Assembly: GCF_003054225.1 (NCBI RefSeq)
Contig: NZ_QBKQ01000001.1
Span: 1-64,000, forward strand
Reading direction: 5' to 3'
Source of the DNA: Christiangramia gaetbulicola
GTDB lineage: Bacteria > Bacteroidota > Bacteroidia > Flavobacteriales > Flavobacteriaceae
Length of the DNA: 64,000 bases
Shown: one piece after another, positions 36,899 to 45,881 of the stretch
Layout: each line of letters opens with the position of its first letter
Numbering within the stretch: the stretch's first letter is position 1
Position numbers and translations under genes: made by a program
Notes under the pieces: generated by a model
Told to the model about the DNA's origin: nothing
Database searches by the model: none
Seen by the model: only the letters and a program-made list of their open reading frames with translations

Positions 36899-37900
36899 TT
36901 ATTTTGGCTCTAGATCAGATTCGTTCAAAAACCCCCATTTTTCAATATCTCTTTTCAATTTTTTCCCAATAACTTTTTCAAACTTCGAAGCATCTATCCC
37001 GTAACCTTTAGGTTTCTTTGCTTCCAAATCTTCAAAATAAAGCTGATCTCCTTTTTTAAGATCTTTATTTACTGAAAGAGATTTCTCGAAGATATTCTTG
37101 AGTTCTTTAAATTTTGCTATGTCATTCTTATTAACCGGATTTTTTAAGGCAAGTTCAATATTTTTTGAGGCAACTACTAATTGCTCTACTTCTGAGATTT
37201 CCAAAGAGGAACTGGCATCTGGTCCTTTGGAATTTCTATCGAAGACAACATGAAATTCCAATATTTCAGCACCCAGACTAGCAGCAGCGATGCAGGTTTC
37301 TATTTTTGCAGAATGGTCTGAAAATCCAACCTTTACATCATATCTTCTTTTCAGTTCCTGAATAACATTTAATCCATAATTTACGGGTTGAGTTGGATAA
37401 GCCGTCGTACACTGTAAAATAGAAAAATTAGCATTGTGCTTTTTTAAATATTTTACAGTCTTATCAAGTTCTTCAAAACTGCTCATACCAGATGATAGAA
37501 TTATTGGTTTTTGGGTTTCCATTATTCTTTTCAGCATTAAAAAATTACTGACCTCTCCAGAACCAATCTTATATCTTTTAACTCCAATTTTTTCTAGCAG
37601 ATCGACTGCAGCATTACTAAAGGGTGAGGCCATAAATTCCAGGTTCAATTCATCACAATGTTGCTTTAATCCTCTCCATTCGTCGATGGAAAATTCCATT
37701 CTCTTCCAATAGTCATATCGTGTTTTATCATCAGTATCCACACTAATCCTAAAAGGCTCATGAATACTACTTTCTGCTTCTGCCAAATGTACTTGAAACT
37801 TTACTGCGTCTACGCCAGTCTTACTCAACGCTTCGATATAATCATGAGCTACTTTAATTTTTCCATCATGAGCCTGAGCTATTTCAGAGATTATAAACAT
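36899..37900 (-). CDS. neuB: N-acetylneuraminate synthase-type enzyme (NeuB family)
   Basis: Condenses phosphoenolpyruvate with an N-acylated hexosamine to make a nonulosonic acid (sialic, legionaminic or pseudaminic acid). The 333-residue protein has the TIM-barrel motifs DAVKFQVHLAE, FMASPFSNAAVDLLEKIG, YKIGSGEVSN, ILSSGMSS, QCTTAYPTQP and GFSDHSA, then a C-terminal SAF (antifreeze-like) domain (SVNKDLKKGDQLYFEDLEAKKP). The exact sugar cannot be decided. No CMP-sugar synthetase (neuA) or second-step genes are in the window, so they should lie beyond the right edge or elsewhere. Confidence 0.9.
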   Translation of the reverse strand: MFIISEIAQAHDGKIKVAHDYIEALSKTGVDAVKFQVHLAEAESSIHEPFRISVDTDDKTRYDYWKRMEFSIDEWRGLKQHCDELNLEFMASPFSNAAVDLLEKIGVKRYKIGSGEVSNFLMLKRIMETQKPIILSSGMSSFEELDKTVKYLKKHNANFSILQCTTAYPTQPVNYGLNVIQELKRRYDVKVGFSDHSAKIETCIAAASLGAEILEFHVVFDRNSKGPDASSSLEISEVEQLVVASKNIELALKNPVNKNDIAKFKELKNIFEKSLSVNKDLKKGDQLYFEDLEAKKPKGYGIDASKFEKVIGKKLKRDIEKWGFLNESDLEPK

Positions 37901-37908
37901 TTTTTCCC

Positions 37909-39003
37909 TTACGATTTATTCATTAGTTTAATGGCTACTTCAATACAATTTGTTTTTTTTTTAATTTTATAATTGTAGGGGTTTTCCCTGTAAAAAGAAA
38001 TTAGGTGAAGTAACAATTTATCATTAACCTCTTTTAAAGTATAAAATTCTGCTTTTAGCCCTCCCCTTTTTAGAACTTGTTTTAATTTAATCCCAGAAAA
38101 AACCTTTTGCCGTTGTTCAATTACTTGAAATTTGAGAATTTTGTCAAGTGCTACTGGTAATATTCCATATAATAAATGATCAACATCCTCTTTTTTTGTG
38201 GTTAATTTTAAGTCCACTTCAGATTTCTCCAGTTGCTCGAATTCTTCTTCGGTGATACACTTCCCCCAATTCTTTCCGTTCACCTTGGTCTTTTTCTCCC
38301 TTTTTGCGTACCGATAATGCATCAAGTTGATCCTTACAATACCTGAAATTTGTAAAAGATTGTCCAGATGACATACATTTTGAGATCTGTAACTCTCATG
38401 CCATTGATGTAACATCAAAATTTCCTGATCATAAAATTCCACCTCATATCCTGCATTTCTAATCCTTACATGCATATCACTATCTTCGGCTCCCCAAAAA
38501 TGATAGAACTCATCAAATCCATTCAATTCTTTCAAAACCGAAACAGGAAACATAGATAGACCGGTTGCCTCCTGTGTACTTTTTCGATATTTCTTAAAGT
38601 CTTGAAAATTAAAACCATCAAAAGATTGTTTAGGATTTAGAAATCCTACCTGAAAATAAACGGTTTTGTTTAAGTATTGCAGTTTTTTTGCAGATTCAAT
38701 AAATCTAGGGTGAAAGATCATATCAATATCTGCTACGAAACAAAATTCTGAATTTAAGTCCTTTACTACTGAATTAATCGCTCTGCTTTTATTCCACGGT
38801 TGTAAAAAGCAGGGATGGTATTTATAGGTTAGGAACTTATAGCTTTTACTAAAGTCTTTTACCTTTTCTGCAATTTCCCTTTCAGAACCATAATCAATAA
38901 GATAAGCTTCAAAATCTGAATCAGTTTGAATACAGAGGGAGTCTAAAGATCTTTTTAATCTTTCTAAATCTCTGTTTCTGTATGTAAAAATAAGTGTAAG
39001 CAA
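37909..39003 (-). CDS. Glycosyltransferase family 2 with galactosyltransferase-type C-terminus
   Basis: A 364-residue GT-A enzyme: LTLIFTYRNRDLERLKRSL, the DxD site in FCFVADIDMIFHPRFI, and the GT7-type motif FYHFWGAEDSDMHVRIRNAG. This pairing is found in bacterial chondroitin-polymerase-like transferases and many capsule enzymes. The start codon is TTG at 39003, 5 bp after the QueC-like gene. Donor unknown. Confidence 0.85.
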   Translation of the reverse strand: MLTLIFTYRNRDLERLKRSLDSLCIQTDSDFEAYLIDYGSEREIAEKVKDFSKSYKFLTYKYHPCFLQPWNKSRAINSVVKDLNSEFCFVADIDMIFHPRFIESAKKLQYLNKTVYFQVGFLNPKQSFDGFNFQDFKKYRKSTQEATGLSMFPVSVLKELNGFDEFYHFWGAEDSDMHVRIRNAGYEVEFYDQEILMLHQWHESYRSQNVCHLDNLLQISGIVRINLMHYRYAKREKKTKVNGKNWGKCITEEEFEQLEKSEVDLKLTTKKEDVDHLLYGILPVALDKILKFQVIEQRQKVFSGIKLKQVLKRGGLKAEFYTLKEVNDKLLLHLISFYRENPYNYKIKKKTNCIEVAIKLMNKS

Positions 39004-39008
39004 TTAGG

Positions 39009-40175
39009 TCACTTTGATTTAAGCATTTTTTTCAGGCCTTTTTTGTATTTATCAATTTTTTCGTCTAGCAACGCAATCCTAAACAAGGGCGACCAATATT
39101 TAGAATTTTTCAATAAAATTGCTAATTCTCTTGAGAAAACATTGTCCTTTTCATTTAAGATCTTACCAATAAATCTAACTTTTTCCGATTTATAAACATC
39201 CAGGTCGAACACCTCCTTATATAAGTTTAACTTCCCTAAAATTTCAAGAGTTAAAGCTGTCCGCATACATTTATCACATTTCGAACAATTAATGAATTTA
39301 CCGGAATTTCTCGAATTAGTACAGATATCAAGATTTTTATAGGTTGCTGGATAATTCGAAATAAATTCGGTACGCTCAATCCTATTCAGATGAACTGCTG
39401 AAGAGAAAAAAGTAATGGATTGTGTGGAGAGATATTGAGTATTCAGCAGATCATAATCTCCTGAATCCTTAGAACTAATGTCAAACTGATCGAAACGATG
39501 AGGTGAGGCATAGTAATAATTTCTGAAAAGTTTTTGAAGGTTAAGAATGCATGATAAGTTTCTGAAGGTATGCGTACGCTGAAAATTCATACGTAGGATT
39601 TCACTGATATTTGAATCTATCGGGATGAGCTCAATTTTTTGACTATTTGCAAATTTACTTACCTGCTTAAATTTCTGCTTGAATAATTTACGGGTATTTT
39701 CTCCTCCATAGTCTCCTAAGGAGCCTGCGTTTACGAATGTAAAATATTCGATCTTAAATGGTGGATTATCCTTTATATGATCATAATAGGTTGCAAACGA
39801 ATCTACCCCACAGGAAAGTCCCATTCCAGCTGAATTCCCAGTATTCACATTCTCATCATAAAGTTTATCCGGATTTATATTAATGGTTTTGAATTTAGAG
39901 TCTGCAAATTTTAAGGCTGGCATTAGGTAATGATTGATAGTATAGTAAAGTCTGGAAGAAATTTTAGATTTTATACTTATATCATACCCCATTTCCATGG
40001 CTTTAGGCAATATACCAACTAAAAAAGAGTCACAATTTTCTAAAGAAATATATTTTTCAAACTCCCTGGGAAGTTGAAACCAGAGATTCTCGGTTTGATT
40101 AGCAATTTCAATTTCCGAGGAAAGCTTTATGGTTTCGCCTTCATAACTCAAGACAGGCTGATTTATGATGATCAT
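39009..40175 (-). CDS. QueC-like PP-loop ATPase in a polysaccharide locus
   Basis: A 388-residue protein I do not recognise as a named family. It has a PP-loop ATP-pyrophosphatase motif SCGVDS at 121-126 (SGGxDS with one Gly to Cys change), as in QueC, TilS and asparagine synthetase. A cysteine cluster C285-X11-C297-X2-C300-X2-C303 (ICTN ... CSKCDKC) resembles the zinc site of QueC (7-cyano-7-deazaguanine synthase). QueC turns a carboxylate into an amide and then a nitrile by adenylation, so this enzyme may adenylate and amidate or otherwise convert a sugar carboxylate. It is much longer than QueC (about 220-230 residues), with an extra N-terminal 110 residues. It lies between a GT4 and a GT2, three genes from neuB. 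Function inferred, not known. Confidence 0.65.
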   Translation of the reverse strand: MIIINQPVLSYEGETIKLSSEIEIANQTENLWFQLPREFEKYISLENCDSFLVGILPKAMEMGYDISIKSKISSRLYYTINHYLMPALKFADSKFKTININPDKLYDENVNTGNSAGMGLSCGVDSFATYYDHIKDNPPFKIEYFTFVNAGSLGDYGGENTRKLFKQKFKQVSKFANSQKIELIPIDSNISEILRMNFQRTHTFRNLSCILNLQKLFRNYYYASPHRFDQFDISSKDSGDYDLLNTQYLSTQSITFFSSAVHLNRIERTEFISNYPATYKNLDICTNSRNSGKFINCSKCDKCMRTALTLEILGKLNLYKEVFDLDVYKSEKVRFIGKILNEKDNVFSRELAILLKNSKYWSPLFRIALLDEKIDKYKKGLKKMLKSK

Positions 40176-40176
40176 A

Positions 40177-41331
40177 TCAATTCTCTAAATTATCCTGAAT
40201 AAATTTATATTTATTTACTACCTGGTTTACTACTAGATTTCTATTAAGAGTAGGTCGTATAAACTTATCATTGTAAGCTATGGCTTGCTGTCTAAGTTCG
40301 GGTAATTCAATCGCTCTTTTAATCAAACGTGCAATTCTATTGGAATCTTCTGGATCGTCTATCAAGAAACCATTTTGTTCAGGATTAATAATCTCTCTGG
40401 TAGCATCTCCTGGATTAGACTGGATGGGGAAAGCCCCCATAACGATTGCCTCTAGCAAAGTATTGGGCATCCCGTCTGAAATACTATTACCAATATATAT
40501 TAAGGAGCGCCCCATATATTTCAAAACTTCAATATTTGGAATCTTACCAAAAAAATTAAAATTCTCCCAATTATCCAATTGTTTCTGTTTAATGAACTCT
40601 TCTACTCGTTTATTCCCACCAAATACAATTAGTTCATAATTTTGAAGCTCCTTCTTCAAATAACAAACTGCTTCCAAAATTTTATTGCATCTACCCAAAT
40701 GGCTCTCATAGCCTTTAATCAAAATAATATTTCTATTTTTAAAAGGAACTCTAAATTGAGCGTAATATTCCAGATCATAGCCACCGCCGCCCGGAAAAAC
40801 GCCTAGTTCTTTTCCCTTAAATCCTAAACTGCGAGCTACAAGCATATCTCTTTTACAATCAGTAAATAAAAAATCTATTTCAGGAAGTGTTTGTTTAATA
40901 TTTAAAATATCGTCAATCCCTGTTTGCTGCCTGTAGTACAAATCATTTCCCCAGGCTGAAAGAATCCATTTAATCTTCGGATATTTTTTCATCACATCTA
41001 AGATGGGGTATGCAGCCGGTTGCAAGGCAAAACTCTGAACTACATCCGGGGCTATCCTTTTTAATTCCTTTTCGAAAATGTGGGATAATTTTCTTTCATT
41101 GAAAATTTTCACACCTTTATGCAGACGTGGTAATTTGCTTTTTAAAAAATGTCTTCCAGGATAATCGTACTTATACCTCCAACCGGTGATCTGATGTACA
41201 AAATCCAGTTTTTCAACTTTTGTATTTGAGTCATATACATCAAGCCAGTAGATTTCATGATCTGTATCCTTCAACTGTTCGGTCCAGTTAAAAAAATGAT
41301 TGGAAAACATGGAAAGCATTAAAATTTTCAC
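40177..41331 (-). CDS. Glycosyltransferase family 4 (tandem paralogue C)
   Basis: A 384-residue GT-B enzyme, paralogue of the gene directly upstream. Shared elements include the N-terminus KILMLSMFSNHFFNW, AWGNDLYYRQQTG, GVFPGGGGYDLEY and the donor region YIGNSISDGMPNTLLEAIVMG. The catalytic EX7E pair is partly altered (D/E region SDGMPNTLLEA). Start codon GTG at 41331. Its stop is 1 bp before the QueC-like gene. Confidence 0.85.
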   Translation of the reverse strand: MKILMLSMFSNHFFNWTEQLKDTDHEIYWLDVYDSNTKVEKLDFVHQITGWRYKYDYPGRHFLKSKLPRLHKGVKIFNERKLSHIFEKELKRIAPDVVQSFALQPAAYPILDVMKKYPKIKWILSAWGNDLYYRQQTGIDDILNIKQTLPEIDFLFTDCKRDMLVARSLGFKGKELGVFPGGGGYDLEYYAQFRVPFKNRNIILIKGYESHLGRCNKILEAVCYLKKELQNYELIVFGGNKRVEEFIKQKQLDNWENFNFFGKIPNIEVLKYMGRSLIYIGNSISDGMPNTLLEAIVMGAFPIQSNPGDATREIINPEQNGFLIDDPEDSNRIARLIKRAIELPELRQQAIAYNDKFIRPTLNRNLVVNQVVNKYKFIQDNLEN

Positions 41332-41335
41332 GTGC

Positions 41336-42484
41336 TTATCTTAAATTATCTTCAACTTTTTGATATTTTTCCAAAACTTTAACTTTTAGATATTGCCTAT
41401 CTAATTTTGGCTTTATGTGTTTAGAATTATATGTAATACCGGTTTTTACCATTTCCGGTTTCTCTAGTGCCTGCCTAAGGTGATTGGCTATTTCAGATAC
41501 ATCCATAGGATCTTTGATTAAAAAACCATTCTTCCCATTTTGTATGGTTTCTGCAGTTGCACCACCTGGATCGCTCTGTATAGGAAAGCATTCCATAATA
41601 ATCGCTTCAAGTAAGGTATTAGGTGTTCCATCAGAAATGCTATTACCTACATAGATTAAGGATTTACCCATTAACTTCAGAACTTCATCCCTACCTATCT
41701 TGCCATGAATTTTAAGATTCATCATATTTTTGAACTTCGGCTTTTTAAGAAAGTCCCGTAGTTTATCTGTGGCGGCAAAAACCACAATTTCATAATTACC
41801 AAGAAGTTCCTGAATTTCAAATATAGCCTGCATAATGTTCTCTGCTCTTCCAAATTTATGCTCATAGCCTTTTACGAGAATTATCTTACGTTCATTGAAA
41901 TTTTGCAAAAATTTATCTGAATATTCTAGGTCATAACCGCCTCCACCGGGAAATGTACCTAAATACTCTGCATTAAAGCCATATTTTTCAGCAAGAAGAA
42001 GATCACGGGTACAATCAGCAAACATATAATCCAATCTCGCATATACTTTACGAATATCTTCTATTTTTTTTGGATCCTTCTGATAATAAAAAACGTCATT
42101 CCCCCATGCAGAATAGATCCAACTGATTTTTGGATGCTTTTTCATGATTTCCACAACTGGAACGCAGGCAGAATGCATTTCAAAACTTTGAACTACATCA
42201 GGCTTAAAATCCTTCAGTTTCTTTTCGAATATTTTCAGGAAATTTCTGGAGTTATATTTTTCTATAATCTTATCAGTTTCAGGAAAGTGATTTTTGATCC
42301 AATAACGCCCGGGATATTCCACTCGTCTCTTCCACTTAACCGTTTGCCCCACAAAATCAATTCGATTTACGTAGGTATTTGCATCATTTACATCGATCCA
42401 ATGCAATTGATGATGGGAACCTTTTAACTGTAAGATCCAGTTAAACATATGGTTAGAGAAAACAGATACTACCAAAATTTTCAT
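41336..42484 (-). CDS. Glycosyltransferase family 4 (tandem paralogue D)
   Basis: A 382-residue GT-B enzyme, paralogue of the following gene: KILVVSVFSNHMFNW, SAWGNDVFYYQKD, GTFPGGGGYDLEYSDKF and YVGNSISDGTPNTLLEAIIM. The two clearly derive from a tandem duplication and may add successive, chemically similar residues. Its ATG overlaps the upstream stop by 4 nt (ATGA). Confidence 0.85.
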   Translation of the reverse strand: MKILVVSVFSNHMFNWILQLKGSHHQLHWIDVNDANTYVNRIDFVGQTVKWKRRVEYPGRYWIKNHFPETDKIIEKYNSRNFLKIFEKKLKDFKPDVVQSFEMHSACVPVVEIMKKHPKISWIYSAWGNDVFYYQKDPKKIEDIRKVYARLDYMFADCTRDLLLAEKYGFNAEYLGTFPGGGGYDLEYSDKFLQNFNERKIILVKGYEHKFGRAENIMQAIFEIQELLGNYEIVVFAATDKLRDFLKKPKFKNMMNLKIHGKIGRDEVLKLMGKSLIYVGNSISDGTPNTLLEAIIMECFPIQSDPGGATAETIQNGKNGFLIKDPMDVSEIANHLRQALEKPEMVKTGITYNSKHIKPKLDRQYLKVKVLEKYQKVEDNLR

Positions 42485-43749
42485 TTATCACTTAAAATTT
42501 GATTCATGGTATTTTCCAAATAACTTAAGGATAAGTATTCATGTAAGTCTGGACGAGAAAGTTGCAATCCTTTTGAGCTATTTTTCCATTGATGATATAG
42601 ACTTACAATAGAATCCAAGATTTTATCTTCCTGGTCAATCTCTGCCCAATATGGATAACTTTGCCCCACCAACCTTCTACATTCACTATAATATGGTCCA
42701 AGCAACAATATTGGTTTATTTGCTTTTACGCAATGAGGAAATTTTCCAGGCAAAAAAGGACTTATCTCCGATTTTGCTTCCAGAATAACGTTTACAGAAG
42801 TTAATTGCTGGAGTTTTTGAGTTTGACTAAACGACAAGGAATTTTTACTTACATAAATTTCAGAATTCTTATCACATATATCTTTTAAATATTCAGAATA
42901 ATGATTTTCAGGACCAATGAATAATAATTTACTTTCCCTTTTGGCATTAGGATAGAGATTTAAAAATTTACAAAAAGCGTTTATTAAGCCTTTAGGATCT
43001 CTACCCCAAAGCAAATTTCCAGCATGTAAAATATTGAAATGGTTCTTATCTATGAATGTTGGCAATTCATTTTCAGGCTCAACAGCTGATTCAATGATCT
43101 GGTGTGGTATAACTCTACCTTTTAATTGAAATTCTTCAAAATAACTTCCCATCCATTCCATTAAAAGTTTACTTGGAAAAATTGAAACAGCTGCAGCACT
43201 GGACATATTTTTCATAAACTTCCATTTCTTATAATATCCTGGCTCTACCCATGCATATGGCCTGGGATATAAATGCATAGGATATGGATCATGAATATAA
43301 GCAGCCCATTTATTGTGAAATTCAGGCATATTCAGCAAAGCGTGATGCGGTCTGAAACTTCCCCCTTTGCTCAGAGTTAAAACTAAATCCGGTTCAAACC
43401 CTTTAATACTCTTAAGTGCAGAAATTATACTGTTTCGATCATTAAAGAGGGTAAAGGAAAAGCCAAAGATCTTTTCGAGCGACTTATTTAAGTAGATTTT
43501 GAAGAACTTTCTGAAGTATCTTTCGATACGGCTAAATAAAAATAAAGCGCTTCTCCTCTTTTCTTTAATGGAAAAACACTCTACCCCTTTAATTTGAATT
43601 TCTTTCCGGGTATAATGGTAAACCTTTATATTGTAACCAATCTTAGCAAGGTTTTTGATAAGAGCGACCCTACCTTTGGTACCACTGCTATCTTCAATAT
43701 CAATCGATTCTGCTACAATTAAAATTTTTTTTGAATTTGGAAAACTCAA
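42481..43749 (-). CDS. Glycosyltransferase (GT-B type)
   Basis: A 422-residue protein starting SFPNSKKILIVAESIDIED. It has a glycosyltransferase-like Rossmann start, a long middle (LTLSKGGSFRPHHALL, AAYIHDPYPMHLYPRPYAW) and a donor-domain-like part (FNILHAGNLLWGRDP, LLFIGPENHYSEYL). The usual EX7E pair is not obvious, so family assignment is uncertain. The start is TTG at 43749; no in-frame ATG lies upstream before a stop. It is the first gene of the left block, facing the divergent wecB across 110 bp. Confidence 0.7.
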   Translation of the reverse strand: MSFPNSKKILIVAESIDIEDSSGTKGRVALIKNLAKIGYNIKVYHYTRKEIQIKGVECFSIKEKRRSALFLFSRIERYFRKFFKIYLNKSLEKIFGFSFTLFNDRNSIISALKSIKGFEPDLVLTLSKGGSFRPHHALLNMPEFHNKWAAYIHDPYPMHLYPRPYAWVEPGYYKKWKFMKNMSSAAAVSIFPSKLLMEWMGSYFEEFQLKGRVIPHQIIESAVEPENELPTFIDKNHFNILHAGNLLWGRDPKGLINAFCKFLNLYPNAKRESKLLFIGPENHYSEYLKDICDKNSEIYVSKNSLSFSQTQKLQQLTSVNVILEAKSEISPFLPGKFPHCVKANKPILLLGPYYSECRRLVGQSYPYWAEIDQEDKILDSIVSLYHQWKNSSKGLQLSRPDLHEYLSLSYLENTMNQILSDK

Positions 43750-43859
43750 ATTAAGATGGATTTGGGTAGTGTTGATACTTGCTGACTAAAATACTAATTA
43801 AAACAGAACCATTACTTTTCTTATTTTAAATTTCAATTAGTTTTACATAAAAACCATTT

Positions 43860-44936
43860 ATGAAAATAGATTTAATTGCCGGTGCCAGACCCAATTTTGT
43901 TAAAATAGCAGCAATCCTACATGCAATTAAAAACTCTGATAAAAAATTTGATTATCGATTAATACATACCGGTCAACATTATGATCACAATATGAGTGGG
44001 AGTTTTTTTTCAGATCTCAACATTCCATTACCAGATATCACTCTAGAAAGCGGTAGTGGTACCCAGGCGCGGCAAACCGCTTCTATCATGACGGGATATG
44101 AAGACCTGGTATCTAAAAAAAGACCCGATTTATGTTTGGTTGTTGGAGATGTCAATTCCAGTATGGCTTGCGCAATTACCGCTAAAAAATCAAATATTAA
44201 GGTTGCTCATGTAGAAGCTGGTATACGCTCTGGAGATTTATCAATGCCAGAAGAAATCAATCGAATATTAATAGACAGCATTAGCGACTATTTCTTTACA
44301 ACTTCCAGAAAAGCAACCGATTTTTTATTAAATACAGGTAAAAGTAAAGAACAGGTTTTTTTTGTTGGTAATACTATGATTGATACACTTCGCAGGTTTG
44401 AAGCAGATTTCAAAAAACCTGAAGTTTGGGACACATTGAACTTGAAAAATACGCAATATTTAGTTCTTACCCTTCACAGGCCAAATAATGTGGATGAAGT
44501 TTCAAATTTAGTCAAGATCTTACATATTATAGGAGATAATTCAAGAGGCTTACCAATTATTTTTCCCGTTCATCCTCGAACCGCTAAAATTCTAAATTCT
44601 CAAAAGTTATCTCTCAAAAACGTCTTTTTCACTGCGCCACTTAGCTACCTGGAATTTAACTATCTGGTTAAGAATTCAAAAATGGTGATTACAGATTCTG
44701 GCGGTATCACCGAGGAAACAACGGTTCTCGGTATACCCTGTATAACCTTACGTAATAGTACAGAAAGACCTGAAACTGTTTCTATTGGCACTAATGAGTT
44801 AATTGGTACAGATTCAGAAAACATCCCGGAATATTTAGATAAATTATTTGAGGCTAGATGGAAGACGGGAGGAATTCCTGAACTTTGGGATGGAAAGTCT
44901 GGTATACGTATTTTGGAAGAGTTAAGTCGACTTTAA
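43860..44936 (+). CDS. wecB: UDP-N-acetylglucosamine 2-epimerase (non-hydrolysing)
   Basis: Interconverts UDP-GlcNAc and UDP-ManNAc in the cytoplasm. The 358-residue protein has the family motifs GARPNFVKIAAIL, THTGQHYDHNM-like IHTGQHYDHNMSG, VGDVNSSMACAI, HVEAGIRSGDLSMPEEINR, LTLHRPNNVD, and the UDP-binding ITDSGGITEETTVLGIPC and LRNSTERPETV. It is the only rightward gene in the 40-kb locus. Its end overlaps the convergent GT2 by 15 bases. ManNAc from this reaction could feed the neuB pathway if a hydrolysing step exists, or be used directly in a polysaccharide. Confidence 0.93.
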   Translation: MKIDLIAGARPNFVKIAAILHAIKNSDKKFDYRLIHTGQHYDHNMSGSFFSDLNIPLPDITLESGSGTQARQTASIMTGYEDLVSKKRPDLCLVVGDVNSSMACAITAKKSNIKVAHVEAGIRSGDLSMPEEINRILIDSISDYFFTTSRKATDFLLNTGKSKEQVFFVGNTMIDTLRRFEADFKKPEVWDTLNLKNTQYLVLTLHRPNNVDEVSNLVKILHIIGDNSRGLPIIFPVHPRTAKILNSQKLSLKNVFFTAPLSYLEFNYLVKNSKMVITDSGGITEETTVLGIPCITLRNSTERPETVSIGTNELIGTDSENIPEYLDKLFEARWKTGGIPELWDGKSGIRILEELSRL

Positions 44937-45863
44937 TCTACCTTTAATTTTTAATAAAGGACGTAACAATGGATAAAACTGAAATCCCATTTTGTATTTA
45001 GCGTTTTCAATTAAACCCGTATTTGTTAATTTTAATATTTCCTCCAAAACACAGGCTGATCGCAAATCGAAGGCCATTCTAATAAAAAATTTTCTTAGTT
45101 GGTTGTTGATTTTTTGGCCTTTTTCAAGATGATTCATAACTAAAATTGTCGCTTCTATTTTTGAGGCAATCCTAATAATATTTTTTTTCTGAAATTCCCC
45201 TGTATTTGAATTGGAATGTTTGCGCCCATAATACAGCACTTTATCAAGATTAATTCCGTGATAACTCTTCAGGAGTATCCTGCTATAGCATTCCCATTCT
45301 TCAGCAAATAAGAGTTTTTCATTAAATCTTATTTCGTCAAAACAAGATTTTTTCCATAATACCTGACAGGAATTAAATGGAATCTTACCTGTCACCATTA
45401 ATTCAGGTAAATTTTCCGGGAAATTTTTTATTTCATATTTGTTAGAATGATCAAAGTCGGGTTGAAATATCCCTGAAAATACTTTGCGACCATACCTACA
45501 AAAGTCAGCTCCTGATTCTTCTAGATTTTTAATCGTAAGCTCTAATAACCTTGGATGTGGAATATCGTCATCATCGAAAAAAACAACATAATTACCCTTG
45601 GCCAGGTTTAAACCGAAATTTCGACAGCCAGGTAAGCCTTTGTTATGAGCTGCAGTCCGCACAAAGTACTGAAATCTCTTATCTTCGGAAAGATATTTTA
45701 AGAGTATTTCCTGTGTATTATCGGTACTACCATCATCAATAATAAGACATTCCCAATTTGAAAATGTCTGCTGTTGAATTGCTTCTAAAGTTTCAGTAAT
45801 CAAATGGCTTCTGTTATAAGTCGCCATAACGATAGAAACAAGTACATTCTTTCTTTTATTCAT
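44922..45863 (-). CDS. Glycosyltransferase family 2
   Basis: A 313-residue GT-A enzyme: VSIVMATYNRSHLITETLEA, CLIIDDGSTDNTQEIL, and the metal site YVVFFDDDDIPHPRLL, with FNEKLLFAEEWECYSRILLK as the acceptor-side block. Similar in layout to the GT2 pair at 54823-56687, so probably part of the same expansion. The last 15 bases overlap the end of wecB. Confidence 0.87.
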   Translation of the reverse strand: MNKRKNVLVSIVMATYNRSHLITETLEAIQQQTFSNWECLIIDDGSTDNTQEILLKYLSEDKRFQYFVRTAAHNKGLPGCRNFGLNLAKGNYVVFFDDDDIPHPRLLELTIKNLEESGADFCRYGRKVFSGIFQPDFDHSNKYEIKNFPENLPELMVTGKIPFNSCQVLWKKSCFDEIRFNEKLLFAEEWECYSRILLKSYHGINLDKVLYYGRKHSNSNTGEFQKKNIIRIASKIEATILVMNHLEKGQKINNQLRKFFIRMAFDLRSACVLEEILKLTNTGLIENAKYKMGFQFYPLLRPLLKIKGRLKST

Positions 45864-45881
45864 AACTAATATCTACCATTC

